The notes below the pieces were generated by a model, which saw only the letters and a program-made list of their open reading frames with translations, made no database searches and was not told the DNA's origin. A stretch of DNA of 64,000 nt from Ignatzschineria ureiclastica (lineage in GTDB: Bacteria; Pseudomonadota; Gammaproteobacteria; Cardiobacteriales; Wohlfahrtiimonadaceae). The stretch is from the NCBI RefSeq assembly GCF_003121845.1, contig NZ_QEWQ01000004.1, positions 1 through 64,000 of the forward strand, in the 5' to 3' direction. Positions within the stretch are counted from its first letter, which is position 1; each line of letters begins with the position of its first letter. The position numbers and the translations under genes are program-made. This document shows positions 26,675-36,086 of the stretch, piece by piece.

Positions 26675-27403
26675 ATGAAAAAATTATTATGGGTTGCAAT
26701 GACCGCTGTAGGATTGAGTTCAACCGCTGTAGCGGATGTGAATTTAAAGCATTTTAATGATCTCATTCAAGGTGTGACTATTGAGAAAACACAACCTTCT
26801 GAAATCGAAGGTCTGTATGAAGTCTTTGTCAAAGAGACACCTTACCCAATCTTTATCTCTAAAGATGGTCGTTATATGTTAGAGGGGAATGCTGTTGATC
26901 TAGTGCGAGGTATTAATCTCAGTGAAACCTATATTAATTCTCACATCAAAGAGAAGATCAATCAAGTGAATGAGAAAGATATGGTGATTTATAAAGCGCC
27001 TAAAGAAGAACAGGTGATTACCGTCTTTACTACAACGGATTGTCCTTTTTGTCGGATGTTACATTCTCAATTAGATGAGTATTTAGCTGAAGGGATTACC
27101 GTTCGTTACTTAGCATTCCCTTATCGAGGTTTAAACTCGCAAGGCTATGAGGATATGGTTTCTGTATGGTGTTCTGATAATCGTAATGAATCATTGAATC
27201 AAGCTGTGACATTTGCAGAAGCTAAAAAAGGGCAACAAATCCCTGCTAAGTCCTGTAATAATCCAGTTGCCGATCAATATAAGTTAGCGCTAGAATTAGG
27301 CGTACAGGGAACGCCGGCGATTATTCTTGAAGATGGTTCTATGATTCCAGGGTATGTTCCTGCTAAAGAGCTTAAAAAACGTATTGAGATGAAAGGGCTT
27401 TAA
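26675..27403 (+). CDS. dsbC: Thiol:disulfide interchange protein (disulfide isomerase) DsbC
   Basis: 242 residues. A Sec signal peptide ends at about residue 20 (TAVA). The dimerisation domain (~21-85) is followed by a thioredoxin-fold domain with the active-site motif C123-P-F-C126 after TTTD. The second, structural Cys pair (CSDNRNE and KSCNNP) matches DsbC. The cis-proline motif is GVQGTPAI. It isomerises wrong disulfides in the periplasm. The active site CPFC differs from the CGYC of E. coli DsbC. Linkage to xerD supports the DsbC name. Confidence 0.93.
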   Translation: MKKLLWVAMTAVGLSSTAVADVNLKHFNDLIQGVTIEKTQPSEIEGLYEVFVKETPYPIFISKDGRYMLEGNAVDLVRGINLSETYINSHIKEKINQVNEKDMVIYKAPKEEQVITVFTTTDCPFCRMLHSQLDEYLAEGITVRYLAFPYRGLNSQGYEDMVSVWCSDNRNESLNQAVTFAEAKKGQQIPAKSCNNPVADQYKLALELGVQGTPAIILEDGSMIPGYVPAKELKKRIEMKGL

Positions 27404-27514
27404 TAGTGCCAATCTAGATCAAATCAGCTTAAAATCAATAGTGACACTTATCATTATTGTTAAAGCTAATATGAAATAGTCGATAAGAAGAGCGGGTAAG
27501 AAGATTTGATAAAT

Positions 27515-27540
27515 AAAGGCCACCAAATGGTGGCCTTTTG
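27515..27540 (+). terminator. dsbC terminator
   Basis: aaaggccacc/ggtggccttt perfect stem with a four-base loop and short T run. Confidence 0.85.
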
Positions 27541-27598
27541 AAATAGATTTTTGAGGATCTTTAGACTTAACCTTTAATTTAACCTTTTACAGTGAAAT

Positions 27599-27907
27599 CT
27601 ATTTAAAGTTGAAGATGATTTTAGGATCTTCGTGATTGCGTTTAAACAGAATAATGGTTGCGCCAATTTTTTGAATCAATGAAGCATTAAGTGCCGTAAC
27701 GATCTCATCTGTGATAGACTCTCTCTCATCGCGATCACGTCCGGCGAGTTTAATTTTAATAAGTTCATGATGGGCAATTGCATTTTTGGCTTCTTTGATG
27801 AAGTTTTCTGTAACGCCTTTATCCCCTAGAATTAACACCGGATCTAAATGATGTGCTCTAGCTTTAAGGAATTTAATATGTTCAGTTGTGAGTTTAATTT
27901 GTGTCAT
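27599..27907 (-). CDS. yhbY: Ribosome assembly RNA-binding protein YhbY (CRM domain)
   Basis: 102 residues, one CRM domain. The family pattern FLKARAHHLDPVLILGDKGVTENFIKEAKNAI and the GxxG-like loop ELIKIKLAGRD are present; it ends with IGATIILFKRN. YhbY associates with pre-50S particles. It is divergent from the small membrane protein and rlmE, as in Enterobacteria where yhbY faces rlmE-ftsH. Its start codon overlaps the start codon of the opposite gene (shared CATG), so its leader lies inside that gene and no good ribosome-binding site is seen. Confidence 0.94.
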   Translation of the reverse strand: MTQIKLTTEHIKFLKARAHHLDPVLILGDKGVTENFIKEAKNAIAHHELIKIKLAGRDRDERESITDEIVTALNASLIQKIGATIILFKRNHEDPKIIFNFK

Positions 27908-28241
27908 GAATAGTGAAAATAGTTCTCAGAATAAAAAAGTAAGCCTATCACACAATACGCAGTTACGTCATCTTTTTAAAAGTTTGAAGGCACTTGCATT
28001 TGGTATGATTGTGGCGGGAATTATCTTAGTCATTAGCGTGGGGTACATGGATTTAACCCCCGGTCTTGAGATTGCTATTTTACTCTTTTTTGGATTTGCT
28101 GGCGGTTTATATTTAGTCGCGCGAGGAAAATCGATTCTTCTACAGCATCAAGTGGCAGAAGAGCGACATCAGAAAAAGGCCAATGAGAAAAAGATCAGTC
28201 AGGTGACAGATAAGGAAAAATCAGTTAATCAAACTGAGTAG
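27906..28241 (+). CDS. Small membrane protein of unknown function, 111 aa
   Basis: Start chosen at the ATG that overlaps the yhbY start codon on the other strand; an upstream in-frame start six codons earlier lies inside yhbY. Two hydrophobic helices (residues ~30-52 and ~60-80: LAFGMIVAGIILVISVGY, IAILLFFGFAGGLYLVA) are followed by a charged Lys/Gln/Glu-rich tail. I do not recognise a named family. It may be translated from a transcript shared with rlmE, which begins 216 bases later. Confidence 0.6.
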   Translation: MNSENSSQNKKVSLSHNTQLRHLFKSLKALAFGMIVAGIILVISVGYMDLTPGLEIAILLFFGFAGGLYLVARGKSILLQHQVAEERHQKKANEKKISQVTDKEKSVNQTE

Positions 28242-28457
28242 AAAAAATAAAAGCTTAAAATAACGGCTGAAGAAAAAGTGCTTGAAGTAATAGGGTTGAA
28301 TTCACAAATATCGAACAATAATTAATGGACAAAATAGGTTGCTTGCTAGTGAAATCAAAATCGAGCGATTTGGCAAGAACGATTTGAGCAGTAATAGTTA
28401 ATTTGGGCTGCAATCGTTAAAATATAAAACAATAGATAGAACATAAAGATAAAAATT

Positions 28458-29084
28458 ATGGCAAAAAAGAGAAGTGCAAGTAGTACAAGATGGTTAAAAG
28501 AACATATGGATGACGAGTTTGTCATTCGCTCTAAGAAAGAGGGATGGCGTTCTCGGGCAATCTATAAGTTACAAGAAATTGATGAGAAAGATCGTTTATT
28601 CAAACCTGGCATGACTGTCGTCGATCTTGGAGCCGCACCGGGTAGTTGGTCTCAATATGCTATGCATAAAGTGGGACATAATGGCAAAGTAGTGGGTCTT
28701 GATCTATTACCTATAGATCCTTTAGCGGGCGTTGACTTTATCCAAGGAGATTTCCGAGATGATGAGGTGCTTGAGGAACTTTTAACGATTTTAGATGGTC
28801 GAAAAGTAGACGTCGTGCTTTCGGATATGGCCCCGAATATGAGTGGTATTAAAGGGGTTGATCAGCCTAAAACGATGTACCTTTTAGAATTAGCCTTAGA
28901 TTTTATTCAAGGGAATTTGAAACCTGGTGGAGACTATCTATTAAAAGTGTTCCAAGGGGAAGGGTTTCAAGAGTACTATAAAGCTTTACAGCAAAATTTT
29001 ACAAAAGTGGTCACTCGCAAACCTAAAGCTTCTCGGGCGCGTAGTGCAGAAATTTATCTATTAGCGAAGGGGTTCAAAGGCTAA
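28458..29084 (+). CDS. rlmE: 23S rRNA (uridine-2'-O-)-methyltransferase RlmE (FtsJ/RrmJ)
   Basis: 208 residues. It methylates U2552 of 23S rRNA with SAM. The SAM motif [15 protein letters not shown] lies near residues 54-68. The catalytic set is visible: a Lys in the [16 protein letters not shown] region, D123 in [11 protein letters not shown]163 in [10 protein letters not shown] and E198 in RSAEIYLL. It is followed by ftsH after a long 469-base gap, unlike the short gap in E. coli. Confidence 0.96.
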   Translation: MAKKRSASSTRWLKEHMDDEFVIRSKKEGWRSRAIYKLQEIDEKDRLFKPGMTVVDLGAAPGSWSQYAMHKVGHNGKVVGLDLLPIDPLAGVDFIQGDFRDDEVLEELLTILDGRKVDVVLSDMAPNMSGIKGVDQPKTMYLLELALDFIQGNLKPGGDYLLKVFQGEGFQEYYKALQQNFTKVVTRKPKASRARSAEIYLLAKGFKG

Positions 29085-29220
29085 AATAGGGTAATGTGAA
29101 AAATGCAATATACGTATATATCATTATGAGTGTATCGAGCAAAATAGAGGCTTATTTTAGTCAAGTATTCGAGTGGCCAATCGAGTGATTAATTAAAGGT
29201 CCGCTTGAGTGTAGTTGCTT

Positions 29221-29239
29221 AATGACAATCATTTGCATT
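29221..29239 (+). promoter_or_regulatory. Fur-box-like palindrome upstream of ftsH
   Basis: aatgacaatcatttgcatt matches the extended inverted-repeat Fur site aatgataatcattatcatt at 16 of 19 positions. It lies 15 bases before the candidate heat-shock promoter. Identified by eye only. Confidence 0.4.
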
Positions 29240-29253
29240 TTTCTCTTTTTTTA

Positions 29254-29281
29254 CTTGAAACATTAGAAAAAATCCCTACAT
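29254..29281 (+). promoter_or_regulatory. Candidate sigma-32 heat-shock promoter for ftsH
   Basis: CTTGAAA, a 13-base spacer, then CCCTACAT, close to the sigma-32 consensus CTTGAAA-N(11-16)-CCCCATnT. ftsH is a sigma-32 regulon member in E. coli. The resulting leader would be about 265 bases; apart from a 5-bp gaagc/gcttc hairpin I see nothing further in 29282-29553. Confidence 0.5.
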
Positions 29282-29553
29282 TATGTAGAGTACCCTTGAA
29301 GCATGAGAAGCTTCTTTATAAGGCATTGAGGGAATGAAAGGATTATTACATCAAATATTTCTATCTAAAATCTCAAGGTTAATATGATATCAATTGTTCA
29401 ATTACCTGAGAAATAGCGTAGAATAGATGGTTTGATATAAGATCTAAATATCTTAACTTACTTACATCAAATTAAGGTTATGAGCGTCATCAATGAGTTT
29501 GATTACACTTAGAAAACGTTAATTGATTTCAACTATAAATAGAGGTTAATCTT

Positions 29554-31434
29554 TTGAAGTACAAGGGAAGAGATATAGCTTTATGGCTCGGCATAGGCGT
29601 TTTAGTCTTTATGCTATTTCAGGGCTTTGGCGGCAGTGGGGGACGAGAAGTTCCTTATTCTGAATTTTTAAAACAAGTAGAGAGCGGACAGATTCGTGAA
29701 ATACAGATGAGTGGTCCTAATAGCGCTGAAATTGAAGGTGTTACGAGTGATGGCTTACGCTTTTCTACTTATAATCCTGAAACCAATAACGCCCCGCTTG
29801 TCAAAAGTCTGATTGAGCAAAATGTGCGTTTTACTGGAAAATCACTTCGTAATCAGGGAATCTTTTTATCGGTATTCCTGAATCTGTTACCGATTTTACT
29901 ACTTTTAGGCTTCTTCCTCTTTATGATGCGCCAATCAAGTGGTGGTGGTAAAGGTGGCCCAATGAGTTTTGGGAAATCAAAAGCGAAGATGTTGACTCAA
30001 GATCAGATCAAAACCACTTTTGCAGATGTTGCTGGCGCAGAAGAAGCGAAACAAGAAGTAGGTGAGATCGTAGATTTCTTACGTAATCCTGGTCGCTTCC
30101 AAAAATTGGGTGGTAAAATTCCGCGTGGTATTCTAATGGTGGGTTCCCCAGGTACAGGTAAAACCTTACTCGCTAAAGCCATTGCCGGCGAGGCGAAAGT
30201 CCCATTCTTCACAATTTCAGGTTCTGATTTTATGGAGATGTTTGTTGGAGTGGGGGCTTCTCGTGTGCGAGATATGTTTGAGCAGGCGAAAAAGCATGCG
30301 CCTTGCATTATCTTTATCGATGAAATTGATGCTGTCGGTCGTCATCGGGGCTCTGGTATGGGTGGTGGTCATGATGAGCGTGAACAGACATTGAACCAAT
30401 TACTTGTGGAAATGGATGGCTTTAGTGATAACCAAGGAATCATTATTATTGCGGCGACAAACCGCCCAGATGTTTTAGATCCTGCATTACTGCGCCCAGG
30501 TCGTTTTGACCGTCAAGTAGTTGTACCATTACCTGATGTAAAAGGTCGTATCGAGATCCTTAAAGTACATCTTCGTAAAGTGCCAACGAATGCGGATGTG
30601 GATATTGAACAAATTGCACGTGGAACGCCAGGCTTTTCAGGTGCTGATTTAGCAAACCTTGTGAATGAAGCAGCTCTATTTGCGGCACGTAAGAATCAAA
30701 ATGAAGTGTTTCTTTATGATCTTGAAGAAGCAAAAGATAAAATCATGATGGGAGCAGCCCGTAACTCAATGCAAATGACGGATGATGATAAGAAATTAAC
30801 CGCTTATCATGAGGCCGGACACGCTATCATTGGTTATCGTTTGAAGTCAGATCCTGTCTATAAGGTCACAATTATTCCGAGAGGTCGTGCGCTAGGAGTG
30901 ACAATGACATTACCTGAACGTGATCATGTGAGCGTGCCACGCAAATGGCTTGAGAATAAGATGGCAATGATCTTTGGTGGTCGTATCGCAGAAGAGCTAA
31001 TTTTTGGTTATGATGCAGTTACAACAGGGGCTGCAAGCGATATTCAACATGCGACATCAATGGCTAAGAAAATGGTCACTGAGTGGGGGTTATCTGAAGC
31101 AATGGGTTTCAGAACGTATGCTGATAGTAATAACTCTTATTTAGGTAATCAAAGTGGTAACCCTGCCGGAATTTCTGATGAGACTGCGCGGCAGATTGAT
31201 CTCGAAATTCGCGCGATTATTGATCGTAACTATGAGCGAGCGGAAAAAGTGCTCAAAGACGATATCGATAAGTTGCATAAGATGGCAGAGGTGCTGCTAG
31301 ATATTGAAACGATTGATGCGAATCAAGTCGAAGACATTATGGAAGGTCGTCCTATTCGAGGATTAGATCAAAAGCATGATGATCCTGCTTCATTAGATAT
31401 GAGCAATCCACCGAAAGTTGATATTGTTTCATAA
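29554..31434 (+). CDS. ftsH: ATP-dependent zinc metalloprotease FtsH
   Basis: 626 residues with TTG as the likely start codon, preceded by AGAGG. Order: first membrane helix (~9-25), periplasmic domain, second helix (~105-125), AAA+ domain with Walker A GSPGTGKT near residue 197, Walker B IIFIDEID and the second region of homology with [17 protein letters not shown], then the protease domain with zinc motif HEAGH at about 419-423. It degrades LpxC, sigma-32 and damaged membrane proteins in a hexamer at the inner membrane. A terminator follows. Confidence 0.97.
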   Translation: MKYKGRDIALWLGIGVLVFMLFQGFGGSGGREVPYSEFLKQVESGQIREIQMSGPNSAEIEGVTSDGLRFSTYNPETNNAPLVKSLIEQNVRFTGKSLRNQGIFLSVFLNLLPILLLLGFFLFMMRQSSGGGKGGPMSFGKSKAKMLTQDQIKTTFADVAGAEEAKQEVGEIVDFLRNPGRFQKLGGKIPRGILMVGSPGTGKTLLAKAIAGEAKVPFFTISGSDFMEMFVGVGASRVRDMFEQAKKHAPCIIFIDEIDAVGRHRGSGMGGGHDEREQTLNQLLVEMDGFSDNQGIIIIAATNRPDVLDPALLRPGRFDRQVVVPLPDVKGRIEILKVHLRKVPTNADVDIEQIARGTPGFSGADLANLVNEAALFAARKNQNEVFLYDLEEAKDKIMMGAARNSMQMTDDDKKLTAYHEAGHAIIGYRLKSDPVYKVTIIPRGRALGVTMTLPERDHVSVPRKWLENKMAMIFGGRIAEELIFGYDAVTTGAASDIQHATSMAKKMVTEWGLSEAMGFRTYADSNNSYLGNQSGNPAGISDETARQIDLEIRAIIDRNYERAEKVLKDDIDKLHKMAEVLLDIETIDANQVEDIMEGRPIRGLDQKHDDPASLDMSNPPKVDIVS

Positions 31435-31492
31435 GCTAAAAAGTATGAGGGAAAAATTGAGAGAGATTCTTCATTTTCCCAATCAGTAATGG

Positions 31493-31526
31493 AAAGCCGC
31501 TTTCGAGAATGAAAGTGGCTTTTCAC
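31493..31526 (+). terminator. ftsH terminator
   Basis: aaagccgctttc pairs with gaaagtggcttt (one G-U), six-base loop, then a T-rich run. Confidence 0.75.
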
Positions 31527-31589
31527 TTTTCAGTTAATAGGTTGTTTTGAGATGTCTCATTGCAACCGTATTTTTTATTAGAGTTTATT

Positions 31590-32507
31590 ATGAGTCAAAC
31601 TATTCATCAGCAATCCATTACAGATCTATTGCAAACAGTTAGAACGCAAGAGGGTAAGCAGCAAGAAGATATCACTTTATCATCAGAGGATAGTGATCGT
31701 ACCCACACAACGGCTAGTCGTTTAGCAAAGTTGGAGAAGCAACTGCGTCACCAAGTCGGTAAAGCCGTCATGGATTATCAAATGATTGCGCCTGGTGATC
31801 GAATTATGGTCTGTCTTTCTGGTGGGAAAGATTCCTATACTATGTTGGAATTATTACTTCTACTGCAAAAGCATGCGCCGATTGATTTTGAATTAATGGC
31901 AGTCAATTTAGATCAGAAGCAGCCAGGATTCCCTGAGCATATTTTACCGGCTTACCTTACGGATTTAGGGGTACCCTTTCATATTATTGAACAAGATACC
32001 TATTCGATTGTGACTGAGAAGATCCCGGAAGGAAAGACGATGTGTAGTCTCTGTTCAAGACTTCGTCGAGGCTCTCTCTATACTTATGCAAAAGAGAATA
32101 ATTTTAATAAAATTGCGCTAGGGCACCATCGAGATGATATTGTGGAAACGCTCTTTATGAATATGTTCTTTGGCGGCACAATGAAGGCTATGCCCCCTAA
32201 GTTGCAGAGTGATGACTTTGATAATATTGTGATTCGTCCGCTTAGTTATTGCCGAGAAGTCGATATTGAAGAATATGCAACTCTGAAAGCCTTTCCCATT
32301 ATTCCTTGTAACCTCTGTGGATCTCAAGAAGGATTGCAACGTCAAGAGGTAAAGTCGCTGCTTCAAGATTGGGAGCGCCGTTATCCTGGGCGAATTGACA
32401 ATATTTTTAGAGCGACCAAAAATATCCGTTTATCACAAATGTGTGATACGGAATTATTTGATTTTGACTCATTTACAACGAATAGAGAATATGTGAAATC
32501 TTCTTAA
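31590..32507 (+). CDS. ttcA: tRNA 2-thiocytidine(32) synthetase TtcA
   Basis: 305 residues from the ATG at 31590; the frame is open ten codons more from a TTG with no ribosome-binding site. PP-loop SGGKDS at residues 77-82, iron-sulfur/thiolation cysteines C152-x-x-C155 (CSLC) and C240-x-x-C243 (CNLC), and [14 protein letters not shown] are typical. It thiolates C32 of several tRNAs in an iron-sulfur dependent way. Monocistronic after ftsH. Confidence 0.95.
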   Translation: MSQTIHQQSITDLLQTVRTQEGKQQEDITLSSEDSDRTHTTASRLAKLEKQLRHQVGKAVMDYQMIAPGDRIMVCLSGGKDSYTMLELLLLLQKHAPIDFELMAVNLDQKQPGFPEHILPAYLTDLGVPFHIIEQDTYSIVTEKIPEGKTMCSLCSRLRRGSLYTYAKENNFNKIALGHHRDDIVETLFMNMFFGGTMKAMPPKLQSDDFDNIVIRPLSYCREVDIEEYATLKAFPIIPCNLCGSQEGLQRQEVKSLLQDWERRYPGRIDNIFRATKNIRLSQMCDTELFDFDSFTTNREYVKSS

Positions 32508-32564
32508 TTGCACAGGAGTTAGATCGCTTGATCTTTCGATGGACCTCTCTTTGATCAATCCTTA

Positions 32565-33467
32565 TTAGATAATAAGGTAGTAGAAGAGAGGAACCGTAAT
32601 AAAAGAAAGCGGAATGCCAATGGCTGTCATAATGGAGGCGAGTTCACCATCTAAGCCTTTTTCAAGAGCAATAATGACGGCTATCACCATCGGTGCCATT
32701 CCTGCTTGCATTAAGACAATCTGGTTAATATAGACGTTCGGAGAAGCGTAAATAAATAATAGAATACCCAACACAATGAGTGGGAGCAGAATGAGTTTAA
32801 TGATGAGCCCAATACTGAGATAACCGACCAATTTTTTATTGCTAGGCAGTGCTAAACTAGCCCCTACTGAGATCATTGTTAAAGGGGTAATGAGAGAACC
32901 AAAAGCTTCTAAAGTATAGGTGACAAATTCAGGATAGGTAAATGGTTTAAGTAAAAATGCAAGTATCAAGGCAATAATCGGCGGGTATTTGAGGAGTACT
33001 TTGAGATTTTTAATAATAGAGACTTGCTCACCACTATAAAAATCGGCAATGAATGCGCCTAAGGTGAAGAGCAGAATGAAGTTTGATTGGTCAATCCAAA
33101 GGGCAATGCCGAGATATTGTTCTGTGCCCATCATTGCTTGAATTAAGGGGATGCCGACAAAAGAGGTGTTAGAAGTACCGGCGAGGAGAATAAGGGTTCC
33201 CATAGTAATACGGGACATCGGAATAAAGATTCGTAGAATATAGACAAGTCCGATTGTAATAAAGAAGAGAATCCAAGGGGAGAGAAGCGGGAAGATTGCT
33301 TCGAGGGAAAAGGCTTGAGAGTGAACTTTGTCGAGGATCAGTGCCGGCAGGGCAATGGTGATAGCGACGCGGTTGAGGGAGTAGATAAATTCTTTTTTGC
33401 AGGTAATTGCCGCTGTCACCGCTTTACCTGCAATAAGACAAGCGATGATCAAAATAATGCCATTCAT
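32565..33467 (-). CDS. AEC (auxin efflux carrier) family transporter
   Basis: 300 residues with about ten hydrophobic segments and the family architecture of two five-helix halves. GTSNTSFVGIPLIQAMMG and the second-half AGMAPMVIAVIIALE are the AEC signature regions, with the helix-breaking Pro or Gly at each half. Relatives export organic acids such as malate or malonate; the substrate here is unknown. It lies 24 bases after nagA stop on the same strand, so it may be the last gene of the amino-sugar operon, but no amino-sugar transport is known for this family. Confidence 0.88.
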   Translation of the reverse strand: MNGIILIIACLIAGKAVTAAITCKKEFIYSLNRVAITIALPALILDKVHSQAFSLEAIFPLLSPWILFFITIGLVYILRIFIPMSRITMGTLILLAGTSNTSFVGIPLIQAMMGTEQYLGIALWIDQSNFILLFTLGAFIADFYSGEQVSIIKNLKVLLKYPPIIALILAFLLKPFTYPEFVTYTLEAFGSLITPLTMISVGASLALPSNKKLVGYLSIGLIIKLILLPLIVLGILLFIYASPNVYINQIVLMQAGMAPMVIAVIIALEKGLDGELASIMTAIGIPLSFITVPLFYYLII

Positions 33468-33491
33468 TGAAGAGGCCTTTAAAAAAAGATG

Positions 33492-34649
33492 TTATTTGAA
33501 AAAAACCGGGAATATTTTATCATCTTTTAGTACGTTGATCATTGCTTTATTCCCTTTCTTGAGATAACCATACTGTAATGATTGAATAATTTGTGCCGGA
33601 GTTGAGGTTGCCATCGCAATGGCCTCGATCAGTGGGATGTCGATCGAACGGAGGGTATTGAGCAGGGCTTGTGCCATATCTAAATGCGCGCCAGCAAGAG
33701 TACCGTCAGCATTTACTAATCGTCCATCTCGTAGATAGATCATCTGATCATCCAATTGAAATTGATTCTGCGTTGCACCAATAGAACTCATGGCATCACT
33801 CACTAAGAAGAGCTTACCTTTGGGTTTGCTGCGGTAGGCTAATTGAACCATGAGTGGATCGACATGTAAGCCATCGTGAATAATAGAGGCATAACTCTGT
33901 TCTGCTTGAATTGCAAATCCTGTGGTTCCAGGTTTACGAGATTCCATTGCCGGCATTGCATTGTAGAGATGAGTAAAACCTTGTAAGCCTGCATCAATAG
34001 CTTCTTTTAATCTTTCAGGACTTGCTTCAGTATGACCCGCAAAGACAATTACGCCAGACTTTGTGAGCTTTTCAATGAGTTTAAGAGAGACTATTTCAGG
34101 CGCTAGCGTGACAAGTCGTACCATTTCCTGATGACCGCAGATTGTATCTATTAAATGATCACTTAAAATACGCAAATTAGCTGCCGAATGAATCCCTTTG
34201 CGCTTAAGATTGATCATCGGTCCTTCAATATGGATACCAAGTAGCCCTGATAATGAGGCTTCTATACCTTGAGATACTGCCTCTATACCTTGTTCAATAG
34301 TATTATCATCAGCACTAATGAGTGTTGGTAAGAGGGCAGCCGTTCCACGAGCTTGATGTGCTTGAAGAATCGTTTTAATGCCTTTTAAGTTTGGTTCATC
34401 ATTGAATAGAATACCACCCCCGCCATTGACTTGTAGGTCAATGAATCCTGGCATGAGTAGATCACCACAATCATATTGTTCATAAGTAGCAGGAATGGCT
34501 GCTTGAGGAGTGATTTCTATGATGACACCTTTTTCAATCAATAATGCATGATCTTGATAAAGCGTAATCCCATCATAAATTTGGGCTGCAAGTAATGCAC
34601 AAGATGATTGAGTATCGATTGTTGAAAAGGGGGAGGCTATAGGATTCAT
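33492..34649 (-). CDS. nagA: N-acetylglucosamine-6-phosphate deacetylase
   Basis: 385 residues from MNPIAS. The frame continues upstream to 34739, but that extension is entirely repeat element, so ATG 34649 is chosen. Motifs: LLMPGFIDLQVNGGGGILFND, metal Glu in HIEGPMI, His in FAGHTEAS and THLYNAM, and catalytic Asp in LVSDAMSS. It removes acetate from GlcNAc-6-P. The repeat ends directly before the start codon and there is no good Shine-Dalgarno, so expression may be altered by the insertion. It pairs with the upstream SIS deaminase. Confidence 0.93.
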   Translation of the reverse strand: MNPIASPFSTIDTQSSCALLAAQIYDGITLYQDHALLIEKGVIIEITPQAAIPATYEQYDCGDLLMPGFIDLQVNGGGGILFNDEPNLKGIKTILQAHQARGTAALLPTLISADDNTIEQGIEAVSQGIEASLSGLLGIHIEGPMINLKRKGIHSAANLRILSDHLIDTICGHQEMVRLVTLAPEIVSLKLIEKLTKSGVIVFAGHTEASPERLKEAIDAGLQGFTHLYNAMPAMESRKPGTTGFAIQAEQSYASIIHDGLHVDPLMVQLAYRSKPKGKLFLVSDAMSSIGATQNQFQLDDQMIYLRDGRLVNADGTLAGAHLDMAQALLNTLRSIDIPLIEAIAMATSTPAQIIQSLQYGYLKKGNKAMINVLKDDKIFPVFFK

Positions 34650-34652
34650 AAT

Positions 34653-34823
34653 GTGAGTCAATTTGGTTTGAGAAAAATGGTTTTTAAGTAATGAGTAAAA
34701 TTTTAAAAGATCATCAATTTTACTAAACAATACTTGCAAGATGCCGGATAGAACGGCTTTTTTGTTTCTTATAACTGATGCACCGGCCTTTCAATAAGCT
34801 TATTTTAAATCGATCTTGCGATA
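34653..34823 (-). repeat. Interspersed MITE-like repeat, full copy inside the amino-sugar gene pair
   Basis: 171 bp. Core aagatgccggatagaacgg ... caccggcctttc and ends gtcaatttggtttgag and ttattttaaatcgatcttg match the other copies; terminal TATA is slightly degraded. It fills most of the gap between nagA and the SIS deaminase gene and abuts the nagA start codon. Confidence 0.85.
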
Positions 34824-34926
34824 AAATAAGCCCCTTTGATTTCATCGGAGTATGCCATTGAATACCCATGCAATGATCGTATAATCACGACTTAATAATG
34901 GCTCAATGGATATTCAATGTTAATAG

Positions 34927-35946
34927 TTAAATGGTTTCAGTGACTTTCTTTAAATTAGGCGGGACATCCGGATTGAGCCCACGATGTTGTGATAATTTTT
35001 CGATAACACGATAGTAACCACTAATTTGTACCAGCGGTTGTAGTAAAGGATGTACTTCCGGAATAATGAGCGTATCTTCACTACTTTGTTTACTATCAAT
35101 CGCAAAAATTCTTGCGCCAAAATTCTCTAATTTTTTATTAATTTCAATGGTTGATTCCCGAGAAGCATCTGAACCGACAAAGCTAATAATCGGATACTGT
35201 GGCGTAATCAGTGAAGCTGAACCATGGAAAATCTCTGAAGCCGAAATACCTTCAGCATGAATTTGGCAAGTCTCTTTCAATTTAAGTGCTGCTTCTGCGG
35301 CAACGCTTAAGCCGATACCTCGACCGATCACGAATAGATCTTTGGTATGAGATAGGCTTTCAATAAGCGCCGGCCATTCTGTCGTGGCGACTTGATCTAA
35401 TACAAAGGGGAGATTCATCAGCCCATCGGCAAGGGCACTATCTTCACTCCAAGCAGCAAATATCGAAGCATAGACAGAGAGACTACCCACAAAACTTTTG
35501 GTTGCTGCGACACTCTTCTCCTCACCCGCTTTAATACCAAAGAGAAAATCGCATTCTTGTGCAAGCGGTGATTTCTCATCATTAATGATGCCAATGATTT
35601 TAGCACCTTGTTGTTTCATCATTTTTGCATAACTGATGAGATCAGGGCTTTTACCTGATTGAGAGGTTACAATCAAAATGGCATTATCGGTATTTAAGGG
35701 ATGTTCATAAATAGACGCAAGGGATGGAGCTGCCACAGAAACAGGAAGCCCTAAGCCAATTTCAAAGAGATATTTACCATAAATTGAGGCATTATATGAG
35801 CTACCTCGACCTAAGGTAATAATCTGCGTGGGCTTTGCTTTTTTGAGGTATTCAGCTAATGCAATTAAAGTTGAAGCATTTGCATCTTGTTGTCGCTCGA
35901 TGACATTTGGGATATCTAGGATTTCCTTGGCCATATAAGTGGACAT
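34927..35946 (-). CDS. SIS-domain glucosamine-6-phosphate deaminase (NagB-II type, GlmS-like)
   Basis: 339 residues with two SIS domains and no glutaminase domain. GRGSSYNASIYGKYLFE and VTSQSGKSPDLI are sugar-phosphate loops; CQIHAEGISASEIFHG and the C-terminal RGLNPDVPPNLKKVTET match the isomerase half of GlmS. Known NagB-II enzymes of this kind convert GlcN-6-P to Fru-6-P plus ammonia in Shewanella-type pathways, and nagA next door supports that role. The second in-frame ATG (35946) is chosen because AAAGGA lies at proper distance; it overlaps the first ATG. AgaS-like sugar isomerase is the alternative. Confidence 0.88.
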   Translation of the reverse strand: MSTYMAKEILDIPNVIERQQDANASTLIALAEYLKKAKPTQIITLGRGSSYNASIYGKYLFEIGLGLPVSVAAPSLASIYEHPLNTDNAILIVTSQSGKSPDLISYAKMMKQQGAKIIGIINDEKSPLAQECDFLFGIKAGEEKSVAATKSFVGSLSVYASIFAAWSEDSALADGLMNLPFVLDQVATTEWPALIESLSHTKDLFVIGRGIGLSVAAEAALKLKETCQIHAEGISASEIFHGSASLITPQYPIISFVGSDASRESTIEINKKLENFGARIFAIDSKQSSEDTLIIPEVHPLLQPLVQISGYYRVIEKLSQHRGLNPDVPPNLKKVTETI

Positions 35947-36086
35947 GTTCATTTCCTTTTGTCTGTAGAAAAATTCGGATTATGTCGGGATGATCTTGAG
36001 GTCATCAGACGATGTATGACTACGATAATTCTATGATTGGGTTAATTTTAATATTCGATCTATTATTTAGATTAAGATTTTGGGAA

